Of a stretch of 64,000 bases of DNA, positions 8,042 to 22,435 are shown in pieces. The stretch is taken from contig NZ_JABVED010000004.1 in the NCBI RefSeq assembly GCF_014323725.1, positions 248,001 through 312,000 of the forward strand, read 5' to 3'. Each line of letters begins with the position of its first letter. Within the stretch, counting starts at the first letter, position 1. The stretch is from Actinokineospora xionganensis (GTDB lineage Bacteria > Actinomycetota > Actinomycetes > Mycobacteriales > Pseudonocardiaceae). The translations under genes and the position numbers were made by a program. The notes beneath the pieces were generated by a model that saw only the letters and a program-made list of their open reading frames with translations, ran no database searches and was not told the DNA's origin.

Positions 8042-9300
8042 GACATGCGCTCCTCGTACTTGCCGAGAATGACCACCGAGTTGTTGCCGCCGAAGGCGAG
8101 ACCGTTGTTCTGCACGATCTTCAGGTCGGCGGGCACCGCGTGATTCGGCACGCAGTCGACATCGCACTCCGGGTCGGTCTCGGTGTGGTTGATCGTCGGC
8201 GGGATGAAGCCTTCGGTGATGGCCAGCGCACAGGCGATCGCGGCGAGCGCGCTGGCGGCGCCCATGGTGTGCCCGATCATCGACTTGATGGAGATCGTGC
8301 GCGGCGGCTCGTCGCCGAACACGTGCCGGATCGCCCGGGACTCGGTCACGTCGTTGGCCTTGGTTCCGGTGCCGTGCGCGGAAACCAGGTCGACCTCACC
8401 CGGCTTGACGCCCGCGTTCTCCAGCGCGCGGCGCATGCACTCGGCCACGCTGTCCTGGTTGGGGGCGACCTGGTGGTAGGCGTCGCAGTTGAGCCCGTAG
8501 CCGAGGACCTCGGCGTAGATACGCGCACCCCTGGCCAGCGCCGACTCCAGGCTCTCCAGCAGGAGTATCCCGGCGCCCTCCCCAGTGAGGATGCCCTTGC
8601 GGTCCACATCGAAGGGCTGACAGCGCTCCGGCGCGATCGTGCCGAGGCGGTAGAACCCGGTGAAGGTCTTGCGGCACATCGCGTCCGCGCCGCCGCAGAG
8701 GGCGAACTCCGCCTCGCCGGAGCGGACCGCGTCGAACCCGTAGCCGATGGCGTAGTTGCCCGCCGCGCAGGCCGTGGGCAGCGTGACCGCCTCCACATCG
8801 GACAGACCCAGCTCCTGGGCGATGGCCGCGGAGAGCCTGCCCGCGGGGACCCGGCTGGTCTGCACGGGGTCCATGTGCTCGGGCCCATGGCGGACCTCGG
8901 TCTCCACGAGCTGGTCGAGGTCACGAGACTCACCGTCGGTGGTGCCCACCGAGATGACGCCGTGCCGGGCCCGCAGGTGCTCCGGGTCGAGCCCGGCGTC
9001 GCGCACCGCCATGCCCGCCGCGGCGACCGAGAACTGGGTCGCCCGACCCAGCGAGGCCGGATCAAGGGTGTGAATCCACTTGTCCGGCACGAAGTCCGCG
9101 ACTTCGCAGCCGTTGGCGTGCGCATAGCCCTCGGTGTCGAAGACGGAGATCGGCCGAGCGCCGCTGCGACCCGCGCGTAGACCGTCCACAAACTCCACCG
9201 CACCGGTGCCGATGCTGGAGAACACTCCGAGGCCGGTGACCACCACCCTGCGCCGCGGCGGTCCACTCGGGTGCCTCGCCGGGGACAAACCTGACGTCAT
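8038..9300 (-). CDS. Beta-ketoacyl-[ACP] synthase, first gene of the PKS-like operon
   Basis: A 420-residue KAS II-type ketosynthase with Cys in LPTACAAGNYA, His in SAHGTGTKAND, His in KSMIGHTMGAAS and the C-terminal AFGGNNS loop, so fully equipped for condensation. Start ATG 9300 has a good site GGAGAA a few bases upstream and fits the family start RRVVVTGLGVFSS after a short basic leader. As the promoter-proximal gene it is followed without gaps by another KS, a KS-like protein and release enzymes. FabF-like stand-alone ketosynthases of this type build linear or polyene chains as well as aromatic ones; no cyclase or aromatase is present, so a linear chain is favoured. Confidence 0.93.
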   Translation of the reverse strand: MTSGLSPARHPSGPPRRRVVVTGLGVFSSIGTGAVEFVDGLRAGRSGARPISVFDTEGYAHANGCEVADFVPDKWIHTLDPASLGRATQFSVAAAGMAVRDAGLDPEHLRARHGVISVGTTDGESRDLDQLVETEVRHGPEHMDPVQTSRVPAGRLSAAIAQELGLSDVEAVTLPTACAAGNYAIGYGFDAVRSGEAEFALCGGADAMCRKTFTGFYRLGTIAPERCQPFDVDRKGILTGEGAGILLLESLESALARGARIYAEVLGYGLNCDAYHQVAPNQDSVAECMRRALENAGVKPGEVDLVSAHGTGTKANDVTESRAIRHVFGDEPPRTISIKSMIGHTMGAASALAAIACALAITEGFIPPTINHTETDPECDVDCVPNHAVPADLKIVQNNGLAFGGNNSVVILGKYEERMS

Positions 9301-9541
9301 GACGTTCTCCGCCCGTCCGATCTTCGCGATGCCGTCTCTGTCGACACCTACTTCACCGCGATCGGCCGACGCGTTCAAGGGTGCTGCACAATGCTGCAAG
9401 CATTGACCCGCAACGGTTTCAGGAACCTGCAAGACTTCGCGCCGAACAGCGAGAAGCCGCCACCGGCGGCGCCGGGGCGGCTTCTGCGCACTCTGTCTAC
9501 TGTGGTCAGTCAGGGGGGGACACGTAGGGGAAGGACCTGTC
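9301..9541 (-). promoter_or_regulatory. Upstream region of the ketosynthase operon
   Basis: About 240 bases without a gene lie between the stop of the LuxR-type regulator and the first ketosynthase start. This must hold the operon promoter on the minus strand. I could not pick a convincing -35/-10 pair. A 12-base string, CTGTCTACTGTG at 9493-9504, recurs exactly at 375-386 just upstream of the ACP gene of the same operon. Confidence 0.45.
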
Positions 9542-10498
9542 TCAGACGAGTCCCAGTTGGACCGCGCGCACGCCCGCCTGGAACCTGCTGCGGGCCCGGA
9601 GGCCCGCCATCGCCCCGGCGACGTCGTTGCGCACGGTGCGCACGCTGACCCCGATCCGGCGCGCGATCGCGTCGTCGGTCAGGCCGTCGGCCAGCAGCCG
9701 AAGGACCATCTCGTTGCGCGCGCCACCGGACCGCGCGTCGGCGTGGACCTGCGTGTTGCCGACCTCGACACCGTTGCGCCACAACCGATCGGCGATCAGG
9801 GTGAGCGAGTCCAGGGCACGGGTGCTCTGAATCACCCCGGCGCAGCCCTCGTCGTCGTGCAGGACCGCGGTCGCGCCGTCCACCAAGGTCACACGCATCG
9901 GCACGTGGTCCACCACCCGCGGCGCCGACCACCGGACCGCCAGCCACTTCGCGTGTTCGGCGGCGGCGGGTTCCTCCAAGACCTTCGAGCTCCACACGAT
10001 GCGCAGCGTCGCGCCGCGCCGCAGGACCGCCTCGGCTACCTGGCGGGAGAACTCGAACGAGCCGGGCACGAAGGTGGGGACCAGCTGCACGACCTCACCC
10101 CGGACGGTCGCGGCCATTCGCTCCACGAAGGACGCCACGTCGTCGAGGCCCTCGAACCGCGACCGCTCACCGACGCGTCCCGCGGGGGGCTGGTTCATCG
10201 CGACGAAGCGGGCGACCTCGTCGGCGGGCGGCAGACCGTCCCGGACGGGGCCCCGGAACCGGCGCGCCACCATGGCGGGCAGGGCGAGACAGGGCTCCAC
10301 GGCCCGCAGCGCGCCCAGCTGTTCGGCGGACTCGGCGACCAGCCCCTCCCGGCTGAGGTCGTCGAGTACCGCGCTGAGCCGGTCGGTGGACCAGCCCAAC
10401 CGTCCGACCAGTTCGGTCGTCGTCCAGTGGCGTCTGCCGAGCATGGTCCGGTAAAGCAAGTCGGCGTTGGCTTCGAGTCCGATGGCGGGCGCGGTCAT
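9542..10498 (-). CDS. Transcriptional regulator: N-terminal winged helix, C-terminal LuxR HTH
   Basis: A 318-residue cytoplasmic regulator. Residues 1-70 look like a TrmB-type winged helix (TTTELVGRLGWSTDRLSAVLDDLSREGLV), the middle resembles the phospholipase-D-like sensor domain of TrmB-family proteins, and the last 65 residues hold a LuxR/GerE helix-turn-helix (LLADGLTDDAIARRIGVSVRTV). This architecture is frequent in actinomycete biosynthetic clusters and usually activates them. Both DNA-binding ends being present suggests DNA looping or effector control, not phosphorylation. The start ATG 10498 is preceded by GGGAGG at a somewhat long spacing. The gene sits immediately upstream of the ketosynthase operon on the same strand and is its likely regulator (inference). 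Confidence 0.88.
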   Translation of the reverse strand: MTAPAIGLEANADLLYRTMLGRRHWTTTELVGRLGWSTDRLSAVLDDLSREGLVAESAEQLGALRAVEPCLALPAMVARRFRGPVRDGLPPADEVARFVAMNQPPAGRVGERSRFEGLDDVASFVERMAATVRGEVVQLVPTFVPGSFEFSRQVAEAVLRRGATLRIVWSSKVLEEPAAAEHAKWLAVRWSAPRVVDHVPMRVTLVDGATAVLHDDEGCAGVIQSTRALDSLTLIADRLWRNGVEVGNTQVHADARSGGARNEMVLRLLADGLTDDAIARRIGVSVRTVRNDVAGAMAGLRARSRFQAGVRAVQLGLV

Positions 10499-10590
10499 CC
10501 GATCTCACGCCTCCCGCCATCGGTTCCTAAGTCCGAGTGGTGACTCATAACGACCCCCTCCGGGTGACTGCGGCCTCCACCGCTTTACAG

Positions 10591-10602
10591 CTGTCATGAC
10601 AG
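10591..10602. promoter_or_regulatory. Perfect 12-bp palindrome upstream of LuxR-type gene
   Basis: The sequence CTGTCATGACAG is its own reverse complement and lies about 95 bases upstream of the LuxR-type start. The flanks CTTTAC on the left and TAAAG on the right extend the symmetry if a three-base insertion is allowed. The position fits an operator for the regulator itself or for the XRE-TPR protein; which one binds is unknown. Confidence 0.5.
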
Positions 10603-10717
10603 TAAAGTCCGACCAGTCATGGTGTCAATGACGGGCCGTAAGCGTTCACCCGCCATGCCCCGATAAACGCAGGTGGATAGGGGTGCGTTAGGGGTCAACG
10701 GGGTCCGCGCGCACCCG

Positions 10718-10739
10718 GGGGTGCATTAAACAGCACCCC
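10718..10739. repeat. Inverted repeat GGGGTGC-N8-GCACCCC
   Basis: Seven-base arms at 10718-10724 and 10733-10739 enclose ATTAAACA, and a further GCACCC copy at 10711-10716 can pair with the first arm. It lies in the 525-base gene-free stretch between the XRE-TPR stop (11024) and the LuxR-type start (10498). There is no T-run on either side, so an operator or a weak terminator of the XRE-TPR gene are both possible. Nothing else in the stretch apart from the palindrome at 10591 looks like a feature. Confidence 0.35.
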
Positions 10740-11023
10740 GGCGTGTGACGACACGAACATTACTCAGGTAAACAGAGAGTTGGTCCCGCGCCCACCGGAA
10801 CCACACGGCGCGTTCAGGTTCGCGCAAAGCGCGAGCCACGGTCCGTCGGGTGGGCCGACCTCAGGCGTGCGGGCGTCCAGCCCGCGAGCGTGGGGGGTGC
10901 GACGTGGTGGTGTGACAGGGACGTGCGGTGCGACATCAGGGTGGAGGTGCGGCATTCGGCGTGCTGACGTGCCGGCCCACAGGCGTCCAGCGCGCGGTCC
11001 GGCGTGCGGGCGATCAGCTGTCG

Positions 11024-12289
11024 TCAGGCCGATCGCACGTCGTCGATCTCGCGCCAGACCTGCGCGGCCACGCGGTACGCGGCCAGTTCCTCGCAGAGGT
11101 GCGCGGCCGAACGCAGCGCGTCGACGGCCTCGTCGGTGCGGCCGAGCCGGTGCAAGGCGCGCCCACGGGCGCGCCGCAGCCGCACCAGTTCCACGCTCGG
11201 CAGTTCGTCCGGCTCGTTCTCCGACAACTCCAGCGCACGCTCGTACTCGCCGCGCGCGAGCGCGTACCGCGCCTCGATGCTGACCATCTTGGCGTGGTCG
11301 GCGGGCGAGTCGACCAGTTCCAGGGCGGCCCGCATCCAGTTCACGTACTGATCGATCTCGGCGAGTTCGGCGTCGGCGTCGAGCAGCGCCGACGCCGCGG
11401 CCCGGGCGAACCGGCCCCACTCCCGGATCGAGGTGCCAGGTTGGGCGAGCATGTCCTTGGCCTGCCGGACGTGGCGCTCGGCCAGCTCACCGGCGCCGAG
11501 CCGGGCGTAGGCGACCGACGCGGCCCAGTGCGAGCGACCGAGAACCGTCCGGCTGCCCAGCCGCTCGGCACAGGCGAGCATGCGGTCGACCAGCGGCGCG
11601 ATGTCTGCGGTGTCACCGGAATCGACCTTCACCGAGATGAGCACGCCCAAGGCCCGGACGTGCTCGCCGGTGTCGGCCAGTTCGGTGTCGGGCAGGATCG
11701 CCATGGCGCTCTCGGTGAGCCGCAGCGCCTCGGCCATGTGCCCGCAGTCGCGGGCCGCCGCCGCCTTGTCGAGGCGCAGCTTCACGATGAGTTCGGGCAC
11801 GCCGACCTGCTCCGCGACCTCGACCAGGTCGTTGAGCAGCGCGTACCGCGAATGGTGGTCCGCGCGCAGGATCAGGATGTCCTGCAGCGCGATGCCGCGC
11901 TCGAGCACCCAGGAGGGCCCGCCGTCGCGCACCGCGGAGTCGTAGGCCCGCTGGTAGCGCTCCCCCGCGTCGTCCAGGTCGCCGAAGTCGAGGGCGCTCC
12001 TGGCGAGGATGTCGAGGACGAGGGCGCGACCCGCCTCCGGGTTCTCGTCCGCGGCGGCCTTGACCGGAAGCGTGGCGTCGGCGACGAGGGCCTCGAGGTT
12101 GACGTCGAGGGCCTGCGCGATCTGCAACACCACTTCCAGCGTCGGAACCCGGGCTCCGGTCTCGAGAAGCGAGATATAGCTCGGATTGACCACGTCGCCC
12201 GCCACGTCGCGTTGCGACAGCCCGCGCTCCTGGCGCAGCTGACGCAGTCGCTGACCGAACTCAGGCTGGCGGACGCCGACGATGCTCAC
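11024..12289 (-). CDS. XRE-family regulator with TPR-like sensor domain
   Basis: A 421-residue protein with an N-terminal XRE helix-turn-helix (residues about 11-66: FGQRLRQLRQERGLSQRDVA, SYISLLETGARVPTLEVVLQIAQAL) followed by about 330 residues of alpha-helical tetratricopeptide-like repeats up to the C-terminus. The layout (HTH plus long TPR superhelix) is that of RRNPP-type receptors, which bind imported short peptides, although many actinomycete XRE-TPR proteins have no known ligand. GTG at 12289 is the only start that keeps the whole HTH, with AGAGGA eight bases upstream. A small gene for a predicted secreted peptide lies 236 bases upstream on the same strand. Its own promoter region is full of AGTCAAC repeats, consistent with autoregulation. 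Confidence 0.88.
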   Translation of the reverse strand: MSIVGVRQPEFGQRLRQLRQERGLSQRDVAGDVVNPSYISLLETGARVPTLEVVLQIAQALDVNLEALVADATLPVKAAADENPEAGRALVLDILARSALDFGDLDDAGERYQRAYDSAVRDGGPSWVLERGIALQDILILRADHHSRYALLNDLVEVAEQVGVPELIVKLRLDKAAAARDCGHMAEALRLTESAMAILPDTELADTGEHVRALGVLISVKVDSGDTADIAPLVDRMLACAERLGSRTVLGRSHWAASVAYARLGAGELAERHVRQAKDMLAQPGTSIREWGRFARAAASALLDADAELAEIDQYVNWMRAALELVDSPADHAKMVSIEARYALARGEYERALELSENEPDELPSVELVRLRRARGRALHRLGRTDEAVDALRSAAHLCEELAAYRVAAQVWREIDDVRSA

Positions 12290-12310
12290 GCAATCGATCC
12301 TCTAGTCTCA

Positions 12311-12367
12311 TGACTGGTTGCCCAGTCAACAGCTGTCTCCAGTCAACATGTTTGCCGGAAAGTCAAC
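12311..12367 (-). promoter_or_regulatory. Repeat-rich promoter/operator region of the XRE-TPR gene
   Basis: A 7-bp inverted repeat TGACTGG-TTGC-CCAGTCA (12311-12317 and 12322-12328) lies about 20 bases upstream of the GTG. The heptamer AGTCAAC occurs at 12324-12330, 12341-12347 and 12361-12367. On the minus strand these read GTTGACT, so each copy also contains a -35-like TTGACT. I cannot identify a clear -10. Repeated half-sites around a promoter suggest cooperative binding of the regulator. Confidence 0.5.
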
Positions 12368-12449
12368 GGTAGCATAACTGGAGTCGGTTCTTTACCCGCG
12401 GGCAACACCTAGGACACCACTGTCGCAGGCCTCCGTATCCGAGAACAAA

Positions 12450-12477
12450 GAGGCGGCCCGACACCGGACCGCCCCTC
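12450..12477 (-). terminator. Probable terminator of the small peptide gene
   Basis: On the minus strand a GC-rich imperfect stem (GAG-GGGCGG pairing with CCGCC-TC) is followed by TTTGTTCT. It begins about 50 bases after the stop of the small peptide gene and upstream of the XRE-TPR promoter repeats, so the two genes are probably separate transcripts. Confidence 0.45.
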
Positions 12478-12525
12478 TCGCCACCCGTCGAGTCTCCGCC
12501 CCCCGGCCACTCCGACCAGTCAAGA

Positions 12526-12753
12526 TCAGCTGTCCGACCCTTGGCCGGTGTTCTTCACGACGTTCCAGGGCCAGTCATCCGGCCCGCCAAGGAGCTGTCC
12601 GCCAGGCGCGTCGGCGGCGGCGACCGGCTGCTCGGCCGGGAGATGCGTCGCTAAACCGCCGGCGACCAGGGCTAATGCCGCGGCTACCAGGGTCTTGGCG
12701 AGCTTGTGCGTGGTCGGCAGGCTGTGCTGTGCGGTGATGTTTACTGTTGTCAT
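12526..12753 (-). CDS. Small secreted peptide precursor, possible signal for the XRE-TPR regulator
   Basis: A 75-residue frame with a classic export signal: polar N-terminus with Lys17 and Lys20, hydrophobic core TLVAAALALVAGGLA (residues 21-35), and Ala-rich cleavage options (AGGLA or AAADA). The remaining 25-40 residues are small, polar and contain DDWPWNVVK; no cysteine, no membrane anchor. The ATG at 12753 has no Shine-Dalgarno site, but TTGTGC-17 bases-TTAGAC sits so close upstream that a leaderless transcript is plausible. I do not recognise the family. It lies just upstream of an XRE-TPR gene on the same strand, the arrangement expected for a propeptide and its receptor; this pairing is inference. 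Confidence 0.65.
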   Translation of the reverse strand: MTTVNITAQHSLPTTHKLAKTLVAAALALVAGGLATHLPAEQPVAAADAPGGQLLGGPDDWPWNVVKNTGQGSDS

Positions 12754-13087
12754 GACTCAGGTCTAACGTAGTCGACGTGATCGGCACAACAGAAGGTGCA
12801 GGATCAGGCAGCCTGGCCGGAAAACGTGCGGAACGGGACACGCACTGGTTGGTGGAACATCCACCAACCTTCGCCCCCTGGTCACCTCTCGCACGGGACA
12901 CGCACCCACGGACGGCTCGGCCGACGGCCACTGTCCTCTGTGGACCGATGGTCCGCCGGTCCCTGCAGCTTGATGCAGTGGCCCACCGGCATCGCCTCCA
13001 CCGCAACATAATCGGACCCTGACCGCGTCGAACGACCGACGTCTCCGCCTCGCCGGACAAGGCGACAGAGTTCGAGGGTGGACCACA
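12754..13087. promoter_or_regulatory. Divergent control region between peptide gene and NRPS
   Basis: This stretch of 334 bases separates the minus-strand peptide gene from the plus-strand NRPS. It contains a perfect 9-bp inverted repeat GGTTGGTGG-AACAT-CCACCAACC (12847-12869) and a 13-bp direct repeat ACGGGACACGCAC at 12833-12845 and 12893-12905, exactly 60 bases apart, plus smaller dyads such as GGACC-GAT-GGTCC near 12941-12953. Short frames inside it show no protein character. The density of dyads on the NRPS side suggests operator sites for one of the cluster regulators. Confidence 0.55.
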
Positions 13088-21049
<7,962 letters not shown>

Positions 21050-21154
21050 CCGGCCATCAGCGTCGGCCCGAAGGTTCGCGACGGAAGCTCGACCTCGCTG
21101 CGGGCTGGTCTGGGAATGGCCGGACGCCTGACCGCGTCCCCGGTGGGTGAAACG

Positions 21155-21571
21155 TCAGGCGGTCGCCGCGTCGCGGGCGGTTCGGTGCCTGGAGACGAGC
21201 ATGGCGGCGGCGGCCGTGACGGTCGAGACCGCTTCGGCGATCGCGCTGATGGTCTTGTCGCCGTACCAGGCGGGCTCGTACATGTTGGGGAAGGGACCGA
21301 TCGCGCCGAGGTCGACGTACACCGATGCGACGACGGCGGCCAGCGACGCCGCGGACACGACCAGCGCGAGCGCGGTCACCGCGCGGTGGGCGGTGATGAG
21401 GACAAGGACCGCGGCGAGGGCGGCGACCGAGGCCTGGACACGGAACAGGGTGCCCTGGCTGATGTCGGCCCCGTTGGTGGCGTAGGCCTCGGCGAGGTCG
21501 AAATGGATGTAGGAGCTCACGGCCAGTCCGGCGGCGGTGAGGATTCGCAGGAACAGTCCCGGACCGAACAT
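21155..21571 (-). CDS. Small four-helix membrane protein of unknown function
   Basis: A 138-residue integral membrane protein with about four hydrophobic segments (FLRILTAAGLAVSSYIHF, then VAALAAVLVLIT, ALALVVSAASLAAVVASV and a C-terminal AIAEAVSTVTAAAAMLV) and the conserved-looking YIHFDLAEAY loop. Start ATG 21571 has GGAG six bases upstream. I do not recognise a named family. It converges with the NRPS gene and follows a cupredoxin-like fragment, a combination seen in actinomycete gene pairs of unknown role. It is probably not part of the biosynthetic pathways. Confidence 0.7.
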   Translation of the reverse strand: MFGPGLFLRILTAAGLAVSSYIHFDLAEAYATNGADISQGTLFRVQASVAALAAVLVLITAHRAVTALALVVSAASLAAVVASVYVDLGAIGPFPNMYEPAWYGDKTISAIAEAVSTVTAAAAMLVSRHRTARDAATA

Positions 21572-21641
21572 GGTGTCTCCAGGCGGGTGGGGCCGGGGCC
21601 TGCCGACGACGTCGGCAGGGAGCCGGGGCTGGTGAGCATGG

Positions 21642-21821
21642 CTATCGAACGGTGACGCGCCGGTCATGTAGCCCGTCACCAAGGTCTTCGGAGCCGAAGG
21701 ACTTGTCGATTGCCGTCACGTTGTGTTCGGCCGAGTCCTCGATCCGCCAGATCACCTTCGTCCCCACCGGCACGGTGAGCGACTGGGGCCTGAAGGTGAA
21801 CTGATCGACCCGCGCGGTCAC
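21642..21821 (-). pseudogene. Truncated cupredoxin-like gene
   Basis: A 59-residue frame starts at GTG 21821, overlapping the HNH-like stop (GTGA). It shows the N-terminal half of a plastocyanin-like domain: DQFTFRPQSLTVPVGTKVIW then EDSAEHNVTAI with the first copper-ligand-type His. The expected second half with the Cys, His and Met ligands is missing; the frame ends with GLHDRRVTVR and a stop. Another frame at this point reads GYMTGASPF, compatible with a frameshift. The fragment cannot form a copper site as it stands, so I call it a remnant, although an intact short protein is conceivable. Confidence 0.5.
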
Positions 21822-22258
21822 CGCCTGCCGGTTGCCAGGATGACGAGGAACTGGCCGCCACCCGGTTCGACGTTCGCGGTCACCGGCAGCCCCGGCACCA
21901 GCCGGGAGAACCGGTCCACCAGCCACTGCGCGGTCTCCTGCGCGTCCTGCCTGGTCGGGCAGCGGGCGACCATTTCGCGGCCCCCCTTGCGCTCCAGCCT
22001 GCCCGCGACGGTGATCAGCGGCGCGGGCTCGACCACGTGCAGGCGGTCCGGCCAGGCGATCACCACCTTGACCGCACCCTTGCGCGTGTTGCACCCGCGG
22101 TGCGCGAGCCGCTCCGCGACCTTGGCTTTCCGGTCGGCGGTGCGGCTGTCGACGCTGGGCCCCCGCGAGTCGTTCACCGACATGTCGGCGTCGACCGGCT
22201 CGTCGCACACCCAGCACCGCCAGCCATCACGCTCGGCCACTTCATCGAGGAGACTCAT
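21818..22258 (-). CDS. HNH-like zinc-binding hypothetical protein
   Basis: A 146-residue protein with a CxxC knuckle at the start (RCWVCDEPVD), an NDSRGPSVDSR stretch, a second Cys site (AHRGCNTRKGA) and a C-terminal alpha/beta part. The spacing of CxxC and the later RGCNTRKG resembles HNH-endonuclease-type folds, where H/N residues in the middle chelate metal, but the central catalytic His is not clear, so nuclease activity is uncertain. It is probably a housekeeping or genome-defence-derived hypothetical gene. The 177 bases between it and the downstream acyl-AMP ligase hold nothing I recognise. Confidence 0.65.
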   Translation of the reverse strand: MSLLDEVAERDGWRCWVCDEPVDADMSVNDSRGPSVDSRTADRKAKVAERLAHRGCNTRKGAVKVVIAWPDRLHVVEPAPLITVAGRLERKGGREMVARCPTRQDAQETAQWLVDRFSRLVPGLPVTANVEPGGGQFLVILATGRR

Positions 22259-22435
22259 CCGAGCAAACTAGCCTGCTCGTCCGCCGTCGGGCCCACCGCG
22301 CCCGGTGAGCGCCGCACCGGGCGCGGTGACCGGGAGGCCACCTCGGGCCGACGACCGGATTCAGGTCGGTCGAACCGAAGTGGCGCGTGGGCCTGCGACC
22401 GTCCACTTGGGAACGGTCAGCTCGGCCCGCGCCAG

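Noticed and set aside
1-9300. Idea that the ketosynthase operon makes an aromatic polyketide
   Set aside because: No cyclase, aromatase or ketoreductase is visible, and the KS proteins are of the FabF-like linear-chain type.
375-9504. Exact 12-mer CTGTCTACTGTG upstream of both the ACP and the first ketosynthase gene
   Set aside because: Twelve-base repeats are expected many times by chance in 64 kb, so I do not claim a shared operator, although the location is suggestive.
12777-13022. 81-codon plus-strand frame before the NRPS
   Set aside because: No Shine-Dalgarno site or family motifs, and it overlaps the dyad-rich control region; judged non-coding.
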